From Oceanobacillus sojae (GTDB lineage Bacteria > Bacillota > Bacilli > Bacillales > Amphibacillaceae): a DNA stretch of 64,000 bases. Position numbers and translations under genes: made by a program. Position 1 is the first letter of the stretch. The number at the start of each line of letters is the position of its first letter. The notes beneath the pieces are model-generated. The model searched no databases and was not told the origin of the DNA. It saw only the letters and a list, made by a program, of their open reading frames with translations. Where the stretch lies: positions 34,935-98,934 of the forward strand of contig NZ_BJYM01000019.1 of NCBI RefSeq assembly GCF_007991515.1, in the 5' to 3' direction. Positions 17,359-26,070 of the stretch are shown one piece after another.

Positions 17359-18603
17359 TTGACCATGTTAATTATTGCAATTATTTTACTATTTATCGCT
17401 TCCAGTTATTTTTCTGGCAGTGAAACAGCGTTGACGGCAACAAATGAAATGAAGCTGAAGCTAAAAGCAACAAATGGAGATAAAAAAGCCGCACGCTTAT
17501 TGAAGCTGGTTAACAACCCAGATTTATTTATTCCAGGTATATTAATTGCAAATAATGTACCAAACATTGTACTTCCTTCGTTGGTTACAATTGTGGCACT
17601 CGAATACAATTGGAATGTAGGCATAACCACAGCCGTTTTAACAATACTCATTATTATTCTGGCGGAAGTAATGCCAAAATCAATTGCAGCAGCGTTTCCT
17701 GAAAAAATTGCTCATATAGTCTATTATCCAACTATGATTATTCTCGTGATATTAAAGCCATTCATCCTCTTATTAAATCTATTGACCAAAACAACCATTA
17801 AACTCCTTGGACAAGATAATAATGATCAAACAACGATTTCTAAGGCAGATATGAGAGCGATGGTGGATATCGGACATACAGAAGGAACGTTTGGAAGGGA
17901 AGAAGTTTATGGTTTAAAAGGAGTGCTGGACTTCTCCAACTTAAATGTTGCGGACATACTGCAGACTCCCAGAATTGATGTGCAGGGAATTATTGCAGAT
18001 ACAAATTTTGAGGAAGCGGGTAAAATTTTATTACAAAATCAGTTTAGCCGTTATCCTGTCTACGAAGGCGATCTTGATAATATTATTGGTGTCTTTCATT
18101 CGAAATTTTTTGTTTCCTGGTTTCGAGAACCGGAAAAGCAAGTAACAGCGTTTGCTGATTTAAATCCTCTGCATGTATATGAATTTCAGCAGGTAAGCGA
18201 TGTGTACAAGCAGATGCTGCAAAAGAAAAAACACTTCGCAATTGTCCATGACGAATATGGCGGTACAGAAGGCATTATCACAATGGAAGAAATGATTGAA
18301 GCAATGATCGGACAAGATATTGAAGATGAAACGGATGTTGATGATATAATAATTGAAAAGCAAACAGAGAATGAGATTATTTGTGACAGTAAAATCTCAT
18401 TACGCCGCCTTAACACTATATTTCAAACGAATATTCCAGAGGAAGAAGATAATTTAGCTGGTTTTTGCCTGAGCCAACTAGGGTATATCCCACAAATTGG
18501 AGAGGTTTTTGAGCATGATAATTTAACATTTGAGATTCTTGATGCCGACAAGAATAAAATTAGTAAAGTTAAAATATTAAAAGGAATTAAAAAACCGGAG
18601 TAA
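17359..18603 (+). CDS. HlyC/CorC family membrane protein (CNNM + CBS pair)
   Basis: A 414-residue protein with an N-terminal CNNM/DUF21 domain of three or four transmembrane segments (SSYFSGSETALTATNEMKLK is its signature), two CBS domains (about 200-330), and a C-terminal CorC_HlyC domain. The family mediates Mg2+ (or Co2+) efflux or homeostasis and binds nucleotides through the CBS pair. The TTG at 17359 has AGGTGAAAG at proper spacing; the ATG two codons later is possible. Single gene with no operon partners. The 'hemolysin' label used for these proteins should not be read as a toxin. Confidence 0.9.
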   Translation: MTMLIIAIILLFIASSYFSGSETALTATNEMKLKLKATNGDKKAARLLKLVNNPDLFIPGILIANNVPNIVLPSLVTIVALEYNWNVGITTAVLTILIIILAEVMPKSIAAAFPEKIAHIVYYPTMIILVILKPFILLLNLLTKTTIKLLGQDNNDQTTISKADMRAMVDIGHTEGTFGREEVYGLKGVLDFSNLNVADILQTPRIDVQGIIADTNFEEAGKILLQNQFSRYPVYEGDLDNIIGVFHSKFFVSWFREPEKQVTAFADLNPLHVYEFQQVSDVYKQMLQKKKHFAIVHDEYGGTEGIITMEEMIEAMIGQDIEDETDVDDIIIEKQTENEIICDSKISLRRLNTIFQTNIPEEEDNLAGFCLSQLGYIPQIGEVFEHDNLTFEILDADKNKISKVKILKGIKKPE

Positions 18604-18893
18604 GGTGATTGGCAGAGATAATAAAATCTGCAGGCAATTTTTAAAGGATATAACAGTTAAAATAAAGCAATACAACGATCAGAATAGTTTGTTTGAATAA
18701 ACTATGTAAACATAACGAAAGCTAACATTGAATAATAAAAGAAGCTGGATCTCTACAACGTTTAAATCTGTAATAATAAGCATACAAATCCTTGTTACGG
18801 TTAAAGCGGAGGGTATTATGATTTCAGGCAGTACTTGAATACTGCAGTAAAAGAGATCCCTAATCATTCTTTTATACATGTTAGGAGGATATT

Positions 18894-20027
18894 ATGAAAG
18901 CAGTCACATACCAGGGGAAATATGATGTTGCCGTCAAAAAAGTAGAAGCTCCCAAAATACAAGATCGTGAAGATGTGATTATAAAAGTCACTTCAACAGC
19001 CATATGCGGTTCTGATCTTCATTTATATCAAGGGAACTTCCCTTTACCAAAGGGCTACATTATCGGACATGAGCCAATGGGAATAGTTGAAGAAGTAGGT
19101 CCCGATGTTACAAAAGTAAAAAAAGGGGACCGTGTTGTCATTCCATTTACCGTAGCCTGCGGGACCTGTCAATACTGTGAACACGATTTAGAAAGTCAGT
19201 GTGATAACGCTAATCCCCATTATGATTCTGGAGGTTACTTCGGTTATTCCGAAAAATTCGGCAACTATCCGGGCGGACAAGCAGAGTACCTGCGCGTGCC
19301 TTTTGGCAACTATACTCCTTTTGTAATTCCAAAAGAGTGTGAATTAGAAGATGAATCCTTATTATTTTTATCAGATGTCCTTCCAACTGCTTATTGGAGT
19401 GTGGAGCATGCAGGAGTAAAAAAAGGAGACACAGTTATTGTCCTGGGCTCTGGGCCTGTTGGATTAATGACTCAACAGTTTGCATGGGATAAAGGGGCAG
19501 AACGTGTCATTGCAGTTGATTATATTACCAACCGGCTCCATCATTCCAAAAAGATAAACAGAACAGAAACATTTGACTTCACTCAATATGATGATATGGG
19601 GGAGACTCTAAAAGAGCTTACTAAAGGCGGGGCAGATGTTGTTATTGATTGTGTAGGAATGGACGGTAAAAAGTCTCCACTAGAGTGGGCAGAACAGAAA
19701 TTAAAGCTGCAAGGGGGAACTTTAGGGCCGATTCAAATTGCTACAAAAGCAGTGCGTAAGAGTGGCGTCTTACAAATCACAGGTGTTTATGGCGGACTAT
19801 ACAATATGTTTCCATTAGGCCCTTTTTTCACTCGTAACATTACAATAAAAATGGGGCAGGCACCTGCACGTCACTATATGCCAGATTTGTACAATATGAT
19901 AAAGAACGGGAATATTGATCCGACAAAAATTATTACTCATACGATGCCTTTAGAAGAGGCTTCTCATGGGTACCATATTTTTAATAAAAAGGAAGATAAT
20001 TGCATTAAAGTTGTATTAAAGACCTAG
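18894..20027 (+). CDS. Zinc-dependent alcohol dehydrogenase (formaldehyde-dehydrogenase-like MDR)
   Basis: A 377-residue MDR enzyme. AICGSDLHLYQG and IIGHEPMGIVEEVG provide the catalytic zinc ligands, and CGTCQYCEHDLESQC the four structural-zinc cysteines; VLGSGPVGLMTQQF is the NAD loop. The GYFGYSEKFGNYPGGQAEYLRVPFGN segment is typical of the glutathione-independent formaldehyde dehydrogenase branch (B. subtilis AdhB-like). The substrate is uncertain. ATG 18894 follows AGGAGG. It forms its own unit. Confidence 0.88.
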   Translation: MKAVTYQGKYDVAVKKVEAPKIQDREDVIIKVTSTAICGSDLHLYQGNFPLPKGYIIGHEPMGIVEEVGPDVTKVKKGDRVVIPFTVACGTCQYCEHDLESQCDNANPHYDSGGYFGYSEKFGNYPGGQAEYLRVPFGNYTPFVIPKECELEDESLLFLSDVLPTAYWSVEHAGVKKGDTVIVLGSGPVGLMTQQFAWDKGAERVIAVDYITNRLHHSKKINRTETFDFTQYDDMGETLKELTKGGADVVIDCVGMDGKKSPLEWAEQKLKLQGGTLGPIQIATKAVRKSGVLQITGVYGGLYNMFPLGPFFTRNITIKMGQAPARHYMPDLYNMIKNGNIDPTKIITHTMPLEEASHGYHIFNKKEDNCIKVVLKT

Positions 20028-20096
20028 CAGCACCATTTAAATTCTGTATTTTGATTGAAGCCAAATCAGTTTTTAAGTACTATATAGAAATCCTTT

Positions 20097-20128
20097 GTAA
20101 CTCGTGATGCGCGCTAATCACGAGTTAC
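20097..20128. repeat. Perfect inverted repeat between convergent genes
   Basis: GTAACTCGTGAT / ATCACGAGTTAC with loop GCGCGCTA. Position between convergent genes suggests a terminator, but there is no T-run on either strand. Confidence 0.6.
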
Positions 20129-20201
20129 AGCATTATTATTTACATCAATACTAAGATAAGTCTGCCCTATAAGACAAGCCGCTCCAAAATGAATCTGAGA
20201 G

Positions 20202-20584
20202 TTATTCAAAATGCTTATTCAGAGCATGTTTTAACCCATCCTCCTCATTACTTAAAGTTATTTCATCTGCAGCTGATTTCACTTCGTCCGATGCATTTCC
20301 CATTGCAATCCCAACACCGGCATATTTTAACATATCGATATCATTAAAGTTATCTCCAAGAGCTATGACCTCCTGTCTGGTAATGTTAAACTGTTTTTCT
20401 AGCTTTTTAATCGCATTAGATTTTGAAGCATTACCTGACATAATTTCCAAATAAGTACCCTTTAACTTATACACAGATAGATGAGGAAAGTTACCTTTTA
20501 ATTCAATTTCCAGCTGCTTAATCATTTGTGGTTCTCCCATACATAAACATTTAAGTATATCATGGTTTGCTACAATAAATGATG
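20202..20584 (-). pseudogene. C-terminal fragment of a Cof-type HAD phosphatase
   Basis: The frame encodes the last ~125 residues of a HAD-IIB hydrolase: YLEIMSGNASKSNAIKKL, the GDNFNDIDMLKYAG metal motif, and GIAMGNASDEVKSAADEIT. Family members are about 270-290 residues and begin with a DxDGT nucleophile motif, which is absent here. Upstream of ATG 20540 the homologous frame continues for some 15 codons (HDILKCLCMGEP) and then loses similarity. The gene has lost its N-terminal half and cannot be a working phosphatase. Confidence 0.75.
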
Positions 20585-20916
20585 GAAGACATATAATTAC
20601 AGAAACAGAAATTTCAGTTTTAGATGAGAAACAAGTAGAAGAAGATATTAATTCTAACTGACATCAGACAGAAAAATGAAAAAATATTTTATTTTGAAAC
20701 AATTCTAAACCTTTATTCGTGTTAGGAGCAGAAACATGATATAGAAAGCTACAAACAGGAAGAAAGAGTTATTGCCTGCCCTAGCGTTGTTTTTTCATGT
20801 CTAGATTCTTGGGATCATTATAATTATGAAAAACTTACTCATATACTTTTGATTTTCATTAAATTTTCACATTGCTAAGCTACCATTATCGTTAAGATTA
20901 AAAGGGGGAAAATAAA
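20585..20916. other. Intergenic region with shared regulatory motif
   Basis: Only the direct-repeat motif at 20853-20874 stands out. No other gene or terminator was seen. Confidence 0.4.
20853..20874 (+). promoter_or_regulatory. Direct-repeat motif upstream of osmC-type gene
   Basis: TTTTCAT-TAAA-TTTTCACATTG. Two TTTTCAY units repeat with 11-base periodicity. The same 22 bases, with one difference, lie before the Ccd operon (23263-23284). This arrangement fits an OmpR-family response regulator dimer. Confidence 0.6.
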
Positions 20917-21321
20917 ATGCTTCAATACAACATGAATAAGCATGGATTTCAAACGTCTGCTGAATATGGGGATTTACAAGTTTCAAATCAAGGTGAACAT
21001 GGGTATCGGCCTTACGAGATGATGGTATCTTCTATTGCTGGCTGTAGTGGTCTCGCATTAAAGAAAATATTAGAGAAAATGAGGATTACTTTTTCCGATA
21101 TTCAAGTTACAGCAAACATTGTACGTAATCCTAATGTTGCTAATCGAATTGAAAAAATGTATTTGACATTTACCGTTATCGCGACAGACGCAACCGATAA
21201 AAAGTTAGAAAAAGCATTAGAATTAACACATAAAAATTGTGGTATGATTCAATCGGTTAAAGATAGTATTATGATTACCGAATCTATTGTAAAAGCAGGA
21301 TTTAATAATTATTCTAATTGA
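20917..21321 (+). CDS. OsmC family protein
   Basis: A 134-residue OsmC/Ohr-fold protein. GYRPYEMMVSSIAGCSGLALKKILEK includes the first redox Cys on the central helix, and LTHKNCGMIQSVKDSI the second. The pair forms the peroxidatic site used against organic hydroperoxides in this family, though some members act differently. ATG 20917 follows AAAGGGGG. A motif upstream is shared with the CcdA/TlpA operon, which suggests common control under thiol stress. Confidence 0.88.
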   Translation: MLQYNMNKHGFQTSAEYGDLQVSNQGEHGYRPYEMMVSSIAGCSGLALKKILEKMRITFSDIQVTANIVRNPNVANRIEKMYLTFTVIATDATDKKLEKALELTHKNCGMIQSVKDSIMITESIVKAGFNNYSN

Positions 21322-21535
21322 AATACCCAACGTAAATTTGATGACTTAAAATAGAAATTACCTTCTCACCAAGTAATGTATCAAAATAAAAATCATAAAT
21401 TTATTTTCTGAATATTGCGATATTAAAAAAATAGTCTATAATTATAATGTAAGAAAGTTCATAAGTCATTTGAATTATGAGCTTTCTTTAGAAATAACGT
21501 TAAGCATAAGCTTATCATTAATAGTAAATTTTTTT

Positions 21536-21573
21536 AATTGACATTCTATCTACTGGTAGGTAGAATGTCAATT
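21536..21573. promoter_or_regulatory. TetR-type operator overlying the SDR promoter
   Basis: 18-base arms (AATTGACATTCTATCTAC and its complement) with one mismatch and a TG centre. The whole promoter lies inside it. Confidence 0.8.
21538..21566 (+). promoter_or_regulatory. Sigma-A promoter of the SDR/tetR operon
   Basis: TTGACA, 17-base spacer, TAGAAT, both elements formed by the arms of the palindrome. Confidence 0.8.
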
Positions 21574-21604
21574 GAAAAAATAAAATGAAAGAGAGGAAAC
21601 GAAT

Positions 21605-22375
21605 ATGCAATTTCAAAATAAAACAGTTATTATCACAGGCGGAGGTACCGGAATTGGCCGAAAAGCGGCAGAATTATTCTATCATCAAGGCGCTAATGTA
21701 ATCATCAATGGCCGCAGAGAAGAGATATTGAAAACAACAGCCGCAGAAATTGATTCAACCGGCCAAAAAGTAAGCTTTGTAGCAGGTGATATTAGCAACC
21801 CTGAAACTTCTAAAGAGCTGGTTCAAAAAGCAGTTGAATTATTTGGTGGAGTTGATATACTGGTTAACAATACTGGTAAGTTTGTTCCAACTCCATTTAC
21901 CGAATATACACCGGAAGATGTACAGTCTTATCTTGATGTGATTGTGAAAGGGACCATTTTCACTTCACAGGCAGTAATTCCGGAAATGAAGAAACGTGGC
22001 CAGGGTGCAATTATTAACACTGGCTCTATGTGGGCAATCCAACCAGTAGAAGCAACACCGTCAGCTGCTTACTCTGCTGCTATGGCTGGAAGACATGCAC
22101 TGACAAAAAATATGGCAGTTGAATTAGCAGCAGATAATATTCGGGTAAATGCAGTAGCTCCTGCGGTAGTAGAAACGCCAATTTATAATAATTTCCTTTC
22201 AGATGAGGAAGTTCCGGAAGTTTTAAATTCATTTAATGAATTCCATCCTTTAAAAAGAAATGGCCAGCCGGAAGATGTTGCTAATGCTATTTTATTCTTA
22301 GCAAGTGAATCAGCTTCCTGGGTTACAGGAACAGTGATGCCTGTAGATGGCGGAGCTACAGCAAGACTGCGTTAA
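21605..22375 (+). CDS. SDR family NAD(P)-dependent oxidoreductase
   Basis: A 256-residue classical short-chain dehydrogenase. IITGGGTGIGRKAAELF is the cofactor loop, VDILVNNTGKF the NNAG-type motif (here NNTG), and YSAAMAGRHALTKN stands at the YxxxK site. The usual Tyr-x-x-x-Lys reads Y-S-A-A-M-A-G-R, so the catalytic Lys is replaced. The gene before the C-terminal VTGTVMPVDGGA cofactor segment is intact. The missing Lys means it may be an altered or non-classical SDR. It is co-transcribed with a TetR gene 21 bases downstream. Confidence 0.85.
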   Translation: MQFQNKTVIITGGGTGIGRKAAELFYHQGANVIINGRREEILKTTAAEIDSTGQKVSFVAGDISNPETSKELVQKAVELFGGVDILVNNTGKFVPTPFTEYTPEDVQSYLDVIVKGTIFTSQAVIPEMKKRGQGAIINTGSMWAIQPVEATPSAAYSAAMAGRHALTKNMAVELAADNIRVNAVAPAVVETPIYNNFLSDEEVPEVLNSFNEFHPLKRNGQPEDVANAILFLASESASWVTGTVMPVDGGATARLR

Positions 22376-22396
22376 TAAAAAAATAAAGGTGATTGA

Positions 22397-22960
22397 ATGG
22401 CAAAAAAAGAAAATACGGAAACAAAAATTATTGAAGCAGGGGAAGAGCTGATTCAGGAACGGGGAATAAATGGTTTTAGCTTTGCTGATATTGCGAATAA
22501 AGTTGGTATCAGAAAAGCGAGTATCCATTATTACTTTCCAACTAAACTGGATCTTGTAAAAAGTGTGTTAGAACATTATATTAACCATTTTTTTGCTTCT
22601 TTAGATGAAAGATGTTGTCATCTTAACTCTCTTGAAGAGGTTCTTTCTGCGTATACAGAACAGTTTAAAAGCAGTTTACAGAAAAATAATCAAGTATGTT
22701 TATGTTCTATGTTATCCATGGAATCTTTTTCTTTGGATAATGAATTACAGGAAGAGATCAATACTTTCTTTAATAAAAATGTATTATGGCTTCAAAAAAA
22801 ATTAGTAGAGTTTCACATTCCGGAAGAACAGGCAAGTCCAATAGCGAATCATCTATTTGTAGTGATTCAGGGAGTACAGTTAATTACTCAAAGTTCAAGA
22901 GATATCTCTTATTTTGATTCCGTCGTTTCTAAAGAGATTGATTCCATTACTTCGCTTTAA
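22397..22960 (+). CDS. TetR/AcrR family transcriptional regulator
   Basis: A 187-residue repressor with a helix-turn-helix FSFADIANKVGIRKASIHYY (about residues 26-45) followed by FPTKLDLVKSVLEHY, a YfiR/LmrA-like subgroup. A Cys-rich LDERCCH and VCLCSM segment in the ligand domain may sense electrophiles or thiol reagents (inference). Second gene of the SDR operon, so it probably closes a negative loop through the 36-base palindrome upstream. Confidence 0.85.
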   Translation: MAKKENTETKIIEAGEELIQERGINGFSFADIANKVGIRKASIHYYFPTKLDLVKSVLEHYINHFFASLDERCCHLNSLEEVLSAYTEQFKSSLQKNNQVCLCSMLSMESFSLDNELQEEINTFFNKNVLWLQKKLVEFHIPEEQASPIANHLFVVIQGVQLITQSSRDISYFDSVVSKEIDSITSL

Positions 22961-23083
22961 ATGTCTCTAGTGAAAAGTTATTGCCTTTAATCTGTCGAGA
23001 TATTGGTGATACCCGTCAAAACATGCAGGGAACATGCTTTTGAAATTAGAAGGTTTAAAAAGTTAGATTAACCAAAAGTATAC

Positions 23084-23128
23084 AAAGATGATGTCTAATT
23101 ATTCATTAAAGACATCATCTTTTCTTTT
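23084..23128 (+). terminator. Rho-independent terminator
   Basis: AAAGATGATGTCT / AGACATCATCTTT perfect stem, TTCTTTT tail. Confidence 0.85.
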
Positions 23129-23262
23129 ATACATCACATCCCCTCTACTTAGAACAATTCATTTATTCCAATATGTTTTTACTTTCAAAGCTTTTTAGAA
23201 GACAAGGGGAATGATACAGCATCCTTATTTTATCAAATATATACTAAAAAAATGTTTAATCC

Positions 23263-23284
23263 TTTTCATCAAATTTTCACATTG
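23263..23284 (+). promoter_or_regulatory. Direct-repeat motif upstream of the Ccd operon
   Basis: TTTTCATC-AAA-TTTTCACATTG, 21 of 22 bases identical to the motif at 20853. It lies 53 bases before the first gene of an operon that encodes an OmpR-family response regulator, the likely binder. Confidence 0.6.
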
Positions 23285-23336
23285 GTTGTCTAATATAGTA
23301 ATGGAAAGGGTTTATTTGGAATGGAGGAAGACTTGA

Positions 23337-23993
23337 ATGGCAATAGCAAGTAAACTAATTGCGATAGGAATCGTCACTGCCAGTTTTTTAGTGGGATGTC
23401 TTTCCTTATTCATCATGAGTGATCTGCCTGCAAAGACCAAGAAAAAGCATATAGCAGAAATCATATCTCAGCTAATTAATTTTATCCTTTTTATGTGGAT
23501 CGGGAAAATAGTTCTGAATCTCTCTAGCTTCCTGTCTGATCCATTAACTATATTAGCTTATCCAGCTGATTCAAAGGCTTTTTATTTTGCAGTATTTGCA
23601 AGCATTATTACGCTAGTCTATAAGGAGAAGCAAAAGAAATTGGATATGACACCATTCATGGATTCCTTTGTACATGTATTTTTAGTTGCTTCTTTTTTAT
23701 ACGAATTTCTTGAAATTATTTTGAAAGATAATGTATATGCTTTAGGATATCTGTTACTTCTCTCTGTTTTGATTATATTATATTTTTTCCTGCGGGAACG
23801 GATACAAATAAGATTATTGTTACTGATTATTCTAAGCAGCTGGTCTCTCGGAATAATAATCTTATCTTTCATTCAACCTTTCGTAATGGTTTTTGGCTAT
23901 ATCATGGAACCATGGTTTATTGGCGTCTTTTTTATTAGCCTTTTGGTGTTAATCAATTTATTCTGCAAAATAAAAGTGAGGTTAAAACGATGA
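23337..23993 (+). CDS. Multi-pass membrane protein of unknown function
   Basis: A 218-residue protein with about six hydrophobic segments and basic linkers (KTKKKH, KEKQKKL, RERIQIR, and a KIKVRLKR tail). No family was recognised. It starts at ATG 23337 after GGAGGAAG and its stop overlaps the start of ccdA by four bases, so it is translationally coupled to it. By position it is probably a membrane partner in thiol-redox transfer; in other bacteria small membrane proteins accompany CcdA. It has only one Cys (C21), so it is unlikely itself to carry disulfides. Confidence 0.7.
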   Translation: MAIASKLIAIGIVTASFLVGCLSLFIMSDLPAKTKKKHIAEIISQLINFILFMWIGKIVLNLSSFLSDPLTILAYPADSKAFYFAVFASIITLVYKEKQKKLDMTPFMDSFVHVFLVASFLYEFLEIILKDNVYALGYLLLLSVLIILYFFLRERIQIRLLLLIILSSWSLGIIILSFIQPFVMVFGYIMEPWFIGVFFISLLVLINLFCKIKVRLKR

Positions 23994-24748
23994 GTATTAT
24001 TGAGGCAGATACAATGCTGCTTACTGGTATGTTTTTAGCAATGGGAGCAGGTATATTATCTTTTTTATCCCCCTGTGTATTACCGATTTTTCCGGCCTAC
24101 ATGTCATACATAACTGGAATTAGTGTAAAAGAGTTACAAGGAAATATGAATGTTCAGGTGCTTCGTCAATTATTTGCTCATTCTTTACTGTTTTTGTTGG
24201 GAGTTTCCCTCGTGTTCATTAGTTTGGGAGCAGGAGCTTCTATTTTAGGACAATGGGTACAAAATTTGCTGTTTGGAGACTCCGGATTGTTCATCCAAAG
24301 AATAGCCGGGATTTTTATTATCATTATGGGACTATTTATAGCCGGGTGGATAAATATACCGTTTTTGATGAAAGAACGTCGTTTCCATTACACAAAAAAA
24401 CAGGCTGGATATTTCGGAACATTTTTTGTAGGATTAGGCTTTGCTGCCGGTTGGACACCATGTATTGGGCCTATTTTTGGATCTATATTACTTTTAGCTG
24501 CAAGTAATCCTGGACAAGGAATATTTTACACTTTTTTGTATGTTATCGGTTTCGCAATACCATTCCTTGTTCTAACATTATTTATAGGAAAAACAAGATG
24601 GATTGTCCGGCATAGTAATATCATTATGAAAGTTGGAGCAGTAATGATGATTATTATGGGTATCGTTTTGTTCTTTGGATGGATGCCTTTTATTTCAGGA
24701 TTTTTACTTGATTTGGTAGATGATACATGGTTATCAAGGTTAGGCTAA
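23990..24748 (+). CDS. ccdA: CcdA-type thiol:disulfide transporter
   Basis: A 252-residue six-helix membrane protein of the CcdA/DsbD-beta family. LSFLSPCVLPIFPAYMSY has the first redox Cys (C29) and FAAGWTPCIGPIFGSIL the second (C158), the pair that passes reducing power from cytoplasmic thioredoxin to exported thiols. Gene overlaps the upstream membrane protein and is followed 13 bases later by a TlpA/ResA-like thioredoxin, its expected partner. The function may be cytochrome c maturation, spore formation or oxidative repair; nothing here decides. Confidence 0.9.
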   Translation: MSIIEADTMLLTGMFLAMGAGILSFLSPCVLPIFPAYMSYITGISVKELQGNMNVQVLRQLFAHSLLFLLGVSLVFISLGAGASILGQWVQNLLFGDSGLFIQRIAGIFIIIMGLFIAGWINIPFLMKERRFHYTKKQAGYFGTFFVGLGFAAGWTPCIGPIFGSILLLAASNPGQGIFYTFLYVIGFAIPFLVLTLFIGKTRWIVRHSNIIMKVGAVMMIIMGIVLFFGWMPFISGFLLDLVDDTWLSRLG

Positions 24749-24761
24749 GGAGGGTGTTGCA

Positions 24762-25352
24762 ATGAAAAAATGGATTTTCGCTATTATTGTTGTCGGAATG
24801 ATTGGATGGGCACTGTATGATTTTATAGATTCCAGCAGACAGTCTGCGGATGAATTTGTACCTGTAGAAGAAGATGTGAGAGAACAGTTAAACACTGAAG
24901 AAAGTGACATTACATCAGGAGAGTCGGAAGTTGGTCTGGAAGTTGGAAATATCGCTCCGGATTTTGAGCTTCAAACTTTAAATGGAGAAACTGTAAAGTT
25001 ATCTGATTATCGCGGGGAAAAAGTCATGATTAATTTCTGGGCAACATGGTGTCCGCCATGCCGGGCAGAAATGCCGGATATGGAGGAGTTTTATCAAGAT
25101 AAGGATATTGTTATTTTAGCGGTTAATTTAACAGAGACAGAAAACAACCTGCAGCAGGTCGAAGATTTTATAAATGAACATGGGTTAACTTTTCCAATTC
25201 TGTTAGACGAGGAAATAGAAGTCGCCGAACAATATATGATCCAGCCCATACCTACATCATATATGATAAACTCTAATGGAGTAGTGTCATTTAAAGCCTT
25301 TGGTTCTTTGAATTATGATTTTATGGTTCAGGAATTTGAAAAAATGGAGTAA
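24762..25352 (+). CDS. Membrane-anchored TlpA/ResA-like thioredoxin
   Basis: A 196-residue protein with an N-terminal signal anchor (KKWIFAIIVVGMIGWALYDF), an acidic linker, and a TlpA/AhpC-TSA thioredoxin fold with WATWCPPCRAEM (C97, C100) and cis-Pro loop IQPIPTSYMI. It would act outside the membrane, reduced by CcdA. Third gene of a probable five-gene operon (membrane protein, ccdA, tlpA-like, response regulator, sensor kinase). Confidence 0.9.
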   Translation: MKKWIFAIIVVGMIGWALYDFIDSSRQSADEFVPVEEDVREQLNTEESDITSGESEVGLEVGNIAPDFELQTLNGETVKLSDYRGEKVMINFWATWCPPCRAEMPDMEEFYQDKDIVILAVNLTETENNLQQVEDFINEHGLTFPILLDEEIEVAEQYMIQPIPTSYMINSNGVVSFKAFGSLNYDFMVQEFEKME

Positions 25353-25386
25353 TCTACTTATAGAACAGCAGAAGGAAGGAATGGGG

Positions 25387-26070
25387 ATGAAACAGACGAT
25401 TTTAGTTGTCGAGGATGATAAATTGATTCGTGATCTTATCCGTATTTATTTACAAAAAGCAGACTATGAAGTTTTTACAGCTGCAGACGGCGAAGAGGCG
25501 AAAGAAGTTTTTTTAACAGAGCATCCTTGCCTTATTATTTTAGATCTTATGCTTCCGAAGTTAAGCGGGGAAGAATTTTGTGTATGGTTACGGGAGCAGG
25601 AACGTAATGAAGTTTCCATTATTATGCTTTCTGCCAAATCACGTACAGAGGATAAAATTAATGGTCTAAAAATCGGAGCGGACGATTATTTAGTGAAGCC
25701 CTTTGACCCGGATGAACTTCTGGCTCATATAGAAGCTGTTCTTCGCCGTACAGGACAATTTTGCCAAAAAATAGCATACAATGGTCTTTGTATTAAGCCT
25801 CGAAAAGGGGAAGTATTGTTATTTAATACGCAATTAGAATTAACCAAGCATGAATTTAATCTTTTATATTATTTTATGGAGAATCCAAATGTTGTGATTT
25901 CCAGAGAAAGTTTAATGGAGCAATTATATCCTTATGCAAACAAATTAGTATCAGACCGGACCATTGATGCTCATATCAAAAAGTTACGTAAAAAAATCGA
26001 AGCTAATCCAGCTTCACCAGAGCGTATTATGACAGTTCGAGGAATGGGGTATAAATTTGTTACAGAATAA
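25387..26070 (+). CDS. OmpR/PhoB family response regulator
   Basis: A 227-residue two-domain regulator. Receiver: ILVVEDDKLIR with acidic pocket E9-D10-D11, phospho-acceptor D53 in IILDLMLPKLSG, K in ADDYLVKPF. DNA-binding domain: winged helix with LTKHEFNLLYYFMEN and SDRTIDAHIKKLRKKIE. I place the start at ATG 25387, 6 bases after AAGGAAGG; ATG 25381 is possible. It is followed by its kinase with a 14-base overlap. Likely binds the TTTTCAY repeats before this operon and before the OsmC gene. Confidence 0.9.
   Translation: MKQTILVVEDDKLIRDLIRIYLQKADYEVFTAADGEEAKEVFLTEHPCLIILDLMLPKLSGEEFCVWLREQERNEVSIIMLSAKSRTEDKINGLKIGADDYLVKPFDPDELLAHIEAVLRRTGQFCQKIAYNGLCIKPRKGEVLLFNTQLELTKHEFNLLYYFMENPNVVISRESLMEQLYPYANKLVSDRTIDAHIKKLRKKIEANPASPERIMTVRGMGYKFVTE

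Larger units (their letters stand above)
22961..23336. other. Intergenic region with terminator and shared motif
   Basis: Holds the terminator at 23084 and the direct-repeat motif at 23263. Nothing else was recognised. Confidence 0.4.

Noticed and set aside
20097..20128. Perfect 12-base hairpin as intrinsic terminator
   Set aside because: No T-run follows on either strand, so it is listed as a repeat only.
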